Positions 55,146-62,293 of a DNA stretch of 64,000 bases are shown here, piece after piece (the first letter of the stretch is position 1; every line of letters begins with the position of its first letter). The translations under genes and the position numbers were made by a program. A model generated the notes under the pieces. The model had not been told where the DNA came from. It was given only the letters and a program-made list of their open reading frames with translations, and did not search any database. This DNA is from Chitinophagales bacterium (GTDB lineage: Bacteria > Bacteroidota > Bacteroidia > Chitinophagales > UBA10324). The DNA lies in assembly GCA_019694975.1 (NCBI GenBank), contig JAIBAY010000004.1:186001-250000 (forward strand), in the 5' to 3' direction.

Positions 55146-56366
55146 TTGAAAAACGCTTATCAAATTGGCCTGTTGATATGCCTGTTGCCCGGCCTGTCTT
55201 CCTGCGATTTCCTGTTCGGCAGCAAGGATGATGAAACGGTGCAGGAAATATTTGAACAGGGAGCGATTGATCCTGACCTCTATCCTGACCAGGTAGGGTA
55301 TGTTCCGCTTCAACCCTTCTGGCAGGGCATTCCCAACCCTGTGGATGTTTATGCCGGATATGATGAGATGGTGTATGTGGTGGACGACAATGGCCTCGAG
55401 GTTTTTGATCAGAAGGGACTGAAGCAAAGAACCATTGCCATTAAAGGCGCCACTGATGTGATACAGGACAGGCGGTTGCATACATTCGTAATCGGGAGAG
55501 TGGAAAAAGTGATTGACGGTATCAGCTATGATTTGCCGGCAGTTTATCACCTCATCAATACAGCAACGGCCGATGAACCACTTATCATTGATACGCTTAT
55601 TCATCCGTTTTGTGATGTGTCGCGCAACAACACTGCATTCAGGGGATCCGGTGACGAAGCGGTTTCCTTCACGGGCCTTGGCACCACAAGTGAAAATAGG
55701 CTGTATGTTGCGCGCACCGGTCCATCCAACAGTATTTCCTCCATTGCCCGCCCTGATAACACGATATTGTTTTATAATGACGAGGGCACCAATACCGGCT
55801 ATTCCATCGGATTGAATCCTGTAAGTTCCAGCCTTAAATCCGTGTTGGGCGTGAGCAGCATTGCCTGTTTTGCCGCACCACCGCAAAGCACCACCGGCAT
55901 CAGCACATCGCATGATTTTTTATTGCTGCAGAAAGATCCGGTGGCGCAGTATAAAGCGTTATGGATTAAAGAAGTGCTGGATCCTGATGCCGGCGTTGTG
56001 TACACCGAAAATGCTTCGCTGCTGAATTTTGATACCTCCAAGGCAAGCCGGTTTTTATATATGCCCGGACGTTTCCTGGTGCCGGAAGATATTTATGTCG
56101 CTCCTGATTTCAGCGGCTATATCTTTATTGTTGACAGCGGAACAGATTCATTCTACCAGTTCACACAAAAGGGATTTGAGGGAGTAAATGCGCCGGCAAC
56201 CAGCACGAACAAAAAACAGTTGCTTGCATCATTTGGCGGACAGGGCAGCGGGCCGTTTCAATTTATGCAGCCATCCGGTGTATGCTATTTTGATAAGCTG
56301 GTATATGTGGCTGACAAAGGCAATAACCGCATTTGCCGGTTTAAGCTGAGTACCGACCTGGAGTGA
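55146..56366 (+). CDS. lipoprotein with beta-propeller (NHL-like) repeats
   Basis: A 406-residue protein. The start is a TTG at 55146 (then KNAYQIGLLICLLPGLSSCDF), with a lipobox LSSC; no ATG gives the signal peptide. Later repeats such as VYVVDDNGLEVFDQKGLKQ and MQPSGVCYFDKLVYVADKGNNRI look like propeller blades of the NHL type. It shares the transcript with the PorV-type gene and may be its partner in the envelope; this pairing is inferred from position. I do not recognise a specific family. Confidence 0.75.
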   Translation: MKNAYQIGLLICLLPGLSSCDFLFGSKDDETVQEIFEQGAIDPDLYPDQVGYVPLQPFWQGIPNPVDVYAGYDEMVYVVDDNGLEVFDQKGLKQRTIAIKGATDVIQDRRLHTFVIGRVEKVIDGISYDLPAVYHLINTATADEPLIIDTLIHPFCDVSRNNTAFRGSGDEAVSFTGLGTTSENRLYVARTGPSNSISSIARPDNTILFYNDEGTNTGYSIGLNPVSSSLKSVLGVSSIACFAAPPQSTTGISTSHDFLLLQKDPVAQYKALWIKEVLDPDAGVVYTENASLLNFDTSKASRFLYMPGRFLVPEDIYVAPDFSGYIFIVDSGTDSFYQFTQKGFEGVNAPATSTNKKQLLASFGGQGSGPFQFMQPSGVCYFDKLVYVADKGNNRICRFKLSTDLE

Positions 56367-56417
56367 CCTGGACTTTGATTGTTTGCAACTGCTGTATGTA
56401 CGTTGCCTGCAGTTTAA

Positions 56418-56909
56418 TCAGTTTGCATTTTTCTGCAATCCGGTTTTTTCTACTCTCAATCCAACCGCCATAATGCCCGGCAAAGGATCCTGCCGCATAT
56501 TTTGCGTTAAAGTGAAAGTATAAGTTCCTGGTGTTTTGAAGAAGGCATTTTCCTGTACAAGCGAGCGGAAGTCCCAGATATCACCAAGGCCTTCACCATG
56601 CCATTTACCTTCATCATTGGCGAGCATTATTTCGTAGCGACGGCTGGTGTTGGTGCCATCCGGAAATTCAGTGCCGATCTGCAGCCAGATGTTTTGAAAA
56701 GGATAAAGATCAGCATGACGGATGTTTACATAAATATTGTATAGCTGGGCTGTATCTGAAATTTCAACAGTGAAAGCCGGAACTACTCTGCTGTCCCATA
56801 CATATTTCCCGATGCTGATATTTTTTTCATACACCCTGTTTTTTTCGCAGGATACCAGCGTGATGACCATCAGCAGCAGGACTGATAGTTTGCGGCCGGC
56901 CTTGTTCAT
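56418..56909 (-). CDS. gldH: gliding motility lipoprotein GldH
   Basis: A 163-residue lipoprotein; the signal ends LVSCEKNRV. Family-typical segments are SIGKYVWDSRVVPAFTVEI, YNIYVNIRHADLYPFQNIWLQI, GEGLGDIWDF and FTLTQNMRQDPLPGIMAVGLRVEK. ATG 56909 gives the correct signal. It lies downstream of ricT and holB, a gene order that recurs in Bacteroidota. GldH is linked to gliding and T9SS function but its molecular role is unknown. Confidence 0.92.
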   Translation of the reverse strand: MNKAGRKLSVLLLMVITLVSCEKNRVYEKNISIGKYVWDSRVVPAFTVEISDTAQLYNIYVNIRHADLYPFQNIWLQIGTEFPDGTNTSRRYEIMLANDEGKWHGEGLGDIWDFRSLVQENAFFKTPGTYTFTLTQNMRQDPLPGIMAVGLRVEKTGLQKNAN

Positions 56910-56981
56910 GGTGTTACCTGCCGGCATGCTGATACCATGCAAAAGTTGACTGCTGCTCATTCCGTCTGTATTGGCCGGCAT

Positions 56982-58223
56982 TTATTTTTTATTTGACTGC
57001 GGTGGCCGGTTGGGGCGTGTATCGGGTTTGCTTCCTGACTGTGGCGGACGATTGCCCTGTGGCCGTTGTCCCTGCGGGCGATTGCCTGCAGGCCTTTTCC
57101 CGCTTTTATTTTTCCGCTTCTTGTTTTTGGATTTGCTGTCGAGCGTGGCAAGGCTTGTCTGCCCAACCGTATCGGTAAATTCATACGTCTCTTTCACCGG
57201 TGCGAGTTTGATGGCACCGAGATCGGTTGGTTTAGTGCCATTCTTATTCATTTCGGCAATCTCTTTCACGCGTTCAACAGTCAGCGGATGAAATACTGCG
57301 CTGTCTTTGTAGGCAAACCACAACATCCGTTTAAAGATATCGGTCTTCTGAAGATAAGCGATGCCGGTTTCCGTTTCAACACGGTCGATGTGTTGCGGAA
57401 AATCATGCAACGCATCCATATACGTGTCGAGCTCGTAATTGAGGCAACATTTAAGCCGACCGCACTGACCTGAAAGTTTAGCCTGGTTGATGCTCATCTG
57501 CTGATAACGTGCGGCAGTGGTGGTAACAGTTTTAAATTCAGTGAGCCACGTGCTGCAGCAGAGTTCGCGCCCGCAGGAACCAATACCTCCGATACGGCCT
57601 GCTTCCTGCCTTGCGCCGATCTGATGCATCTCCACTTTGATATGAAATTCTTTGGCAAATGTTTTTATCAGCTCGCGGAAATCTACCCTTTCATCTGCCG
57701 TATAGTAGAAGGTGGCTTTCTTGCCGTCGCCCTGGTATTCCACATCGCCGATCTTCATGTTCAGGTTCATCTGCCGTGCAATGGCACGGGCACGTACCAT
57801 CGTCTCGCGGTCGAGCATGCGGGCATCTTCCCATTTCTTCAGATCGTATTCATTGGCTTTTCTGACAATGCCTTTGATGTCATCAGAGTTTTCAGGCACA
57901 CGACGGCGTTTCATCTGCAGCTTCACCAGTTCGCCGGTCAGTGATGCCACACCTACGTCATAACCTCCGGTGCCGCTTTCCACCACCACCACATCATGCG
58001 TGTCAATGAGCAGGTGGTGAATGTTGCGGTAAAATTCTTTCCTTGCGCCGTTCTTAAAGCTTACTTCCACAAAGCGGGAAGCTTCCGCTTCATCCACTAC
58101 GGGAATATCCGACAGCCAGTCGTAAACATTCATCCTGTTACAGCCGCCATTGCTGCAGGTGCCGTTGCTCTTACAACCTGATGGCTTTCCATTTACGCCT
58201 GTAGTACAACCGTTGCATCCCAT
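56982..58223 (-). CDS. ricT: RicT (PSP1/YaaT-like) protein with Cys-rich N-terminus
   Basis: A 413-residue PSP1-domain protein. The first 28 residues hold five cysteines (3, 6, 17, 23, 28) in a Gly-rich stretch, the usual N-terminus in this phylum and a probable iron-sulfur site. The PSP1 core includes GTGGYDVGVASLTGELV and VKMHQ-like segments, then GSCGRELCCSTWL and CGRLKCCLNYELD with further cysteines. The tail (about 368-413) is a basic Pro/Gln/Asn-rich repeat (RPQGNRP). In Bacillus RicT is part of a complex that affects RNase Y; the same role here is unproven. Confidence 0.9.
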   Translation of the reverse strand: MGCNGCTTGVNGKPSGCKSNGTCSNGGCNRMNVYDWLSDIPVVDEAEASRFVEVSFKNGARKEFYRNIHHLLIDTHDVVVVESGTGGYDVGVASLTGELVKLQMKRRRVPENSDDIKGIVRKANEYDLKKWEDARMLDRETMVRARAIARQMNLNMKIGDVEYQGDGKKATFYYTADERVDFRELIKTFAKEFHIKVEMHQIGARQEAGRIGGIGSCGRELCCSTWLTEFKTVTTTAARYQQMSINQAKLSGQCGRLKCCLNYELDTYMDALHDFPQHIDRVETETGIAYLQKTDIFKRMLWFAYKDSAVFHPLTVERVKEIAEMNKNGTKPTDLGAIKLAPVKETYEFTDTVGQTSLATLDSKSKNKKRKNKSGKRPAGNRPQGQRPQGNRPPQSGSKPDTRPNRPPQSNKK

Positions 58224-58363
58224 CGTTAGCAGTAAAGATTAATACGTGATTTATTTCAAGCCCTTGCCGGAAACAGCGTTCATGCCTGTTGATGTTGCCT
58301 TTTGCTGAAAGCAGATGCATCAAAACTTTGCCGCCTTCATATGCGGGCAAGGTCCACTCCGAC

Positions 58364-59506
58364 TCAAGCGGTTAAAGATAATTTTTTCCGGCTGATGATG
58401 GGCTGCAGCCGCAGTGAAAGGTTGAGGAAGAGGATTTTCGGATGGGCATTGCGCTCTATATGATAATGTGATTTATCAAACAAATCTGCCATGGATTGCC
58501 AGTCATACGCAGTCATCTTCTGCGCCATCCATGTGCCCAGGCGTTTTTCATCTTCGTACAGCCGCGACTGCTGCTCGCCGATCTGCTGCAACATGATACA
58601 CTCATGCAGAAATTCCAGGGCATACCTGAAAAAACTCTTCTGCGATTCTCTGCCGATTTTTGAAATCTCTTCTACCCACTGCATCAGTTCTGCAGCATTG
58701 GGTGCATAAAGCAACCGCATCCAGCGACTGAACAATTCCTGGTTATTGTCTTCCACATGCGTCAAAAGCCGGATCGCTTCATTGTAATTGCCATCAGCCC
58801 GCCGGACAATCTTAGCGGCTGCTTCGTGCGACAACCCGTGCTTGGCGGTGAGCACTTCCAGTATTTCTTCTCCCGCAAGTCTTGGTATGCTGAGTATCTG
58901 TGTTCTCGAAAGAATGGTGGATAATAACTGATCGCGGTTTTCCGCTACGAGCAGCAACAGTGTTTTGGCCGGTGGTTCTTCCAGCAGTTTTAGCAGGATA
59001 TTACCTTCCTTCAGCAGATATTCGGCACGCCACAGTATTAGAATTTTATAATCGGATTCAAACGTTTTCAGATTCAGGTTGTGTATGATGGCGCGGCATT
59101 CAGCGGCTGAAATATTTCCCTGCCTGTTTTCCGCATTGATGAAATCAAGCCAGCCGGAAGCATTACGGTATGGATTTTCCAGCATAGCCTCGCGCCACAA
59201 CGGAAGAAAATCACTGCTGAGCGCCGGATTTTCACTGCCCGGTTTCAACTTGAAAGCCGGGAAAGAATAATGTATGTCGGGATGAATCATCTTCTGCGAC
59301 TTCACGCAGGATGAACACTTGCCACAGCTGTCGTCGGACTGCCTGTTTTCGCAGTTCACATATTGTGCATAGGCAAATGCCAGCGCGAGATTGCCGGAAC
59401 CCTCCGGCCCGAGAAACAGCTGTGTGTGACTTACACGGCTTTCCTTTACGCTGATGATGAGCTTCTGCTTGATCTCCTGCTGACCGATGACATCTCTGAA
59501 AAACAT
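58364..59506 (-). CDS. holB: DNA polymerase III delta' subunit
   Basis: A 380-residue clamp-loader subunit. It begins MFFRDVIGQQEIKQKLI. The Walker A region is GPEGSGNLALA, with Asn where ATP-binding members have Lys, as expected for the delta' stator, which does not bind nucleotide. Four Cys (ENR..CENR, CGKCSSC) form the zinc module; the sensor region is LEEPPAKTLLLLVAENRDQLLSTILSRTQI. ATG 59506 is supported by a TATTTTTG -7 box nine bases upstream. ricT and gldH follow on the same strand. Confidence 0.92.
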   Translation of the reverse strand: MFFRDVIGQQEIKQKLIISVKESRVSHTQLFLGPEGSGNLALAFAYAQYVNCENRQSDDSCGKCSSCVKSQKMIHPDIHYSFPAFKLKPGSENPALSSDFLPLWREAMLENPYRNASGWLDFINAENRQGNISAAECRAIIHNLNLKTFESDYKILILWRAEYLLKEGNILLKLLEEPPAKTLLLLVAENRDQLLSTILSRTQILSIPRLAGEEILEVLTAKHGLSHEAAAKIVRRADGNYNEAIRLLTHVEDNNQELFSRWMRLLYAPNAAELMQWVEEISKIGRESQKSFFRYALEFLHECIMLQQIGEQQSRLYEDEKRLGTWMAQKMTAYDWQSMADLFDKSHYHIERNAHPKILFLNLSLRLQPIISRKKLSLTA

Positions 59507-59514
59507 GCGAGGTT

Positions 59515-59522
59515 CAAAAATA
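59515..59522 (-). promoter_or_regulatory. -7 box TATTTTTG for holB
   Basis: Exact TAnnTTTG match ending nine bases before ATG 59506, implying an almost leaderless transcript; this argues against an in-frame start at 59551. Confidence 0.5.
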
Positions 59523-59784
59523 GTGAACTGCCGGCGAATGCTATGCGGCAAATGCAGGCAGCTCAGGAACGGAAAAAAAATGCTCTGAGGATGAAGGATG
59601 AAAATCTTCAGCGGATAATCCGGTTAAGGATTTTATTTAATTGGGAAAACAGGAGGAAGGAAAATAATGTCAGCCAGACAGGCTTCAGCATACATCGTGC
59701 CTGACTTCATTGAATGGACAGCTGACAGCATGATTGCGAAATGGAAAATTGAAAATGAAGAAGCGGTGCGTTTGGCCGCTTTCG

Positions 59785-60978
59785 TCACTGCACAATCAAC
59801 TTTTGCATCAAGGAGAATCCCCGTTCCGTTTTCCTGATCATGTACATACCTTGTGTCAATCCGTCGAGTTTAACTTGTATGCTGTGTTGCCCGGCAACAA
59901 GATTTCCCTCCGTTATCACTTTTACAATGCTGCCGTTCAAGTCGTCCAGTTCAATCCTGACTGTAGTAGATTCGGCGAGATTGAATGAAACCAATGTGGA
60001 AGCGCTGGCCGGATTCGGATATACTGAAAGGTCATGGTGCAACACAGCTGATGCTTCGTTTTCCCGGATCATTTTAGTAAATCCTGCTCCGCTGCATTCG
60101 CCGATTCGTGCCTGGAAGTGGGAAAGTGTTTTTGCATGAAAGCCCGGCAGGAGTGTTACGGAGGAGCCGCTTTGCATGATGCCGGCAGATGCCGTCTCAA
60201 ATACCATGTTGGCGGAATTGCTCAATGATGCATCAGCAATAAAAGTTTCGAAATTGCCGGCATCATATGTAACATCCAAAAACGGAACGAAAGCATCGCA
60301 GGATGAGCCGCAGGCAAGCGCCGTGTAGTTGGCACCATAACTCAGCAAATTATCCGATACGTTGCAGAAAAGCGGAACTACCTTATCGGTCCATTGTTCG
60401 AGCGGATATCCATACTGCGGATTGAAAGCCACTTTATCCGTGTCTACCGGTACCACCACTACGAAGTAAATTCCTTTCTCTGTATCGGCACTGCTTCGAT
60501 AGCCTTCTTCTCCCAGCAGTGTTCCTGCAGTAACCCAGTCGCCGTAGGTGAGTTCGTCGTTGAATGAACCGGTAATCAAACCCTGGTAGAAAGTCCATTC
60601 ACCGTTTGGATGTTCCATCCATACATAGTTGCTGCAGTTTAGATCTGCACAACCGTTATCACTGTTTCCACGAATCCAGCCGTCGGCTGCTGCAACAATA
60701 TAGTAATGGTTGGAAGGTGTGCCATTGGCATGCATTTTTATTCCGCCGCGCGGACAATTTGTTTCATGGTCGAAATCAACATGCACGGAAGTCAGTTCGG
60801 TAAACGGAAGACGATAAATACCCCTGGAAAAAGTAAACGGTGCACCATCTGCAGAACAGTATTCAAAATTCCCGCAAAAGAACTCATCGGTTTCCGGCAG
60901 GGAAAAGCAGACATTGGTTTGAGCCGACACGCTTCGGGCAATGATGCCAAACAACAGTATGGATGTCAGGAATTTCAT
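59785..60978 (-). CDS. degenerate M23-like T9SS cargo protein (probable pseudoenzyme)
   Basis: A 397-residue secreted protein, paralogous to the gene at 61031. Signal peptide ends near RSVSAQTNV (ATG 60978). The M23-like fold segments are kept (NYVWMEHPNGEWTFYQGL, GDWVTAGTLLGEEG) but the catalytic residues differ: the Asp of RGAIDM is Lys (RGGIKM), the His in YTHV is Gly (YQGL), and the HCHFEV zinc pair is IYFVVV. A shared module (SGSSVTLLPGFHA) and a type A sorting domain (VYPNPASASTLVSF ... MYMIRKTERG) follow. Probably exported but not a peptidase. Confidence 0.82.
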   Translation of the reverse strand: MKFLTSILLFGIIARSVSAQTNVCFSLPETDEFFCGNFEYCSADGAPFTFSRGIYRLPFTELTSVHVDFDHETNCPRGGIKMHANGTPSNHYYIVAAADGWIRGNSDNGCADLNCSNYVWMEHPNGEWTFYQGLITGSFNDELTYGDWVTAGTLLGEEGYRSSADTEKGIYFVVVVPVDTDKVAFNPQYGYPLEQWTDKVVPLFCNVSDNLLSYGANYTALACGSSCDAFVPFLDVTYDAGNFETFIADASLSNSANMVFETASAGIMQSGSSVTLLPGFHAKTLSHFQARIGECSGAGFTKMIRENEASAVLHHDLSVYPNPASASTLVSFNLAESTTVRIELDDLNGSIVKVITEGNLVAGQHSIQVKLDGLTQGMYMIRKTERGFSLMQKLIVQ

Positions 60979-61030
60979 AGTATCAGTCATTTGAAACGGC
61001 TTATGCGTTTAGGAACAGATGCATGTGTTG

Positions 61031-62239
61031 CTACTGCTGAACAATTATTTTTCTGATCAGCTGCCGGCCGTCAATGATCGTCAGCAGGTAATATGCGCCG
61101 GAAGCAAGGCTGCTCAGATCAATTGATTGCTGATGCCGTCCTGCATTCACCGGTTGTGCATCCATCAGGGTAATCAGGGCATGACCGCTGATATCACAGA
61201 GCATCATTTTCACCGCGCCCGGCTGAATCATTTCCCATTTCACAACAGTGGTTTGCGAAGCAGGGTTTGGCTCTATCGATAAATCTTCATTTGCTTCGCC
61301 CGCAGCATACTCAGTCGCTTTGTTAAATCCTGCCCCGCTGCAACTACCTGTTCTTGCTTCAAACGTTGAAAGGAATTCTGCCTGGAAGCCCGGATTGAGT
61401 GTAATAGACGAACCACCTTGCATGACACCACTTGATGCTGCCTGAAATAAAATATTATCGGTGGTACTCAGCGCATCATTGTCGATAAACGCTTTAAACG
61501 TGCCGCCACTGTAAGTCGTGTTCGTTGATGGCAGTGTGACATCACAGTTATTCGGACAATCAACGGCGATATAGGATTCGCCGCTTTTCATGATGTAGCC
61601 GGATATGTTGCAAAAAAGTGGTACGAGGTTCATGGCTGAATCTTCGTCAATCCATCCGCCACCGGTATCAAAATGTAAATCATCAACACCTGCCAGCGGC
61701 GTTGCTACTTCAAAGTGGCAGTGATCGCCAGTTGAGCAGCCAACTGTACCTTCTATGCCAATCACGTTGCCCACGTTTACCCAATCACCTTCATCATGCA
61801 GGTCGCTGGCGGTATGATAACGTACGTGGGTATATTTTGTCCATTCGCCATTGGGATGTTCAATCCACACATAGTTGTTGTCGCAGTTATCGCCGTTTTT
61901 GCAGGTGCATTGCTGCGTATGGCCGTCACTGATAGCTCGAATCCAGCCTGATGCCGCTGCGACAATGTTGTATTCATTATCGCCGGAATCTCCGTGCATG
62001 TCAATAGCGCCGCGCGGACAATGCTTAATGTGATCGTTGGTAACGCTTACCACAATGCCATCTTCATAAGGAATGCGGTAAATTCCTTTTGAAAAGCTAT
62101 AAGGCGCATTCGGCGAGCAGTAAATATTATCACAACTTGCAGGATCCTGGTCTGCCACCGTATTGAAGCACACAACAATTTGTGCATTGGCTAAAATGCT
62201 GTTCAGGCTGAATAGCAGGATTATCAATAGAGATTTCAT
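61031..62239 (-). CDS. M23-family peptidase-like T9SS cargo protein
   Basis: A 402-residue secreted protein. Signal peptide ends SILANAQIV. The M23 (lysostaphin/LytM) catalytic domain is about 55-190: KHCPRGAIDMHG carries a His and the zinc Asp (with more spacing than the usual HxxxD), YVWIEHPNGEWTKYTHV has the His of the active site, and GDHCHFEV is the HxH motif. A module GSSITLNPGFQAEFLSTFEA and a type A sorting domain (SIEPNPASQTTVVKW) end it. It could cleave peptidoglycan cross-bridges or elastin-like proteins. Its neighbour at 59785 is its degenerate paralogue. Confidence 0.85.
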   Translation of the reverse strand: MKSLLIILLFSLNSILANAQIVVCFNTVADQDPASCDNIYCSPNAPYSFSKGIYRIPYEDGIVVSVTNDHIKHCPRGAIDMHGDSGDNEYNIVAAASGWIRAISDGHTQQCTCKNGDNCDNNYVWIEHPNGEWTKYTHVRYHTASDLHDEGDWVNVGNVIGIEGTVGCSTGDHCHFEVATPLAGVDDLHFDTGGGWIDEDSAMNLVPLFCNISGYIMKSGESYIAVDCPNNCDVTLPSTNTTYSGGTFKAFIDNDALSTTDNILFQAASSGVMQGGSSITLNPGFQAEFLSTFEARTGSCSGAGFNKATEYAAGEANEDLSIEPNPASQTTVVKWEMIQPGAVKMMLCDISGHALITLMDAQPVNAGRHQQSIDLSSLASGAYYLLTIIDGRQLIRKIIVQQ

Positions 62240-62293
62240 GTCAGATAAATTTTAATGCGTGAATTATGGCATGTTCGCTCCCGATGAATGATG

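Noticed and set aside
55143-55913. 256-codon open frame antisense to the NHL lipoprotein gene
   Set aside because: No motif or start signal, and entirely opposite a better gene with a lipoprotein signal.
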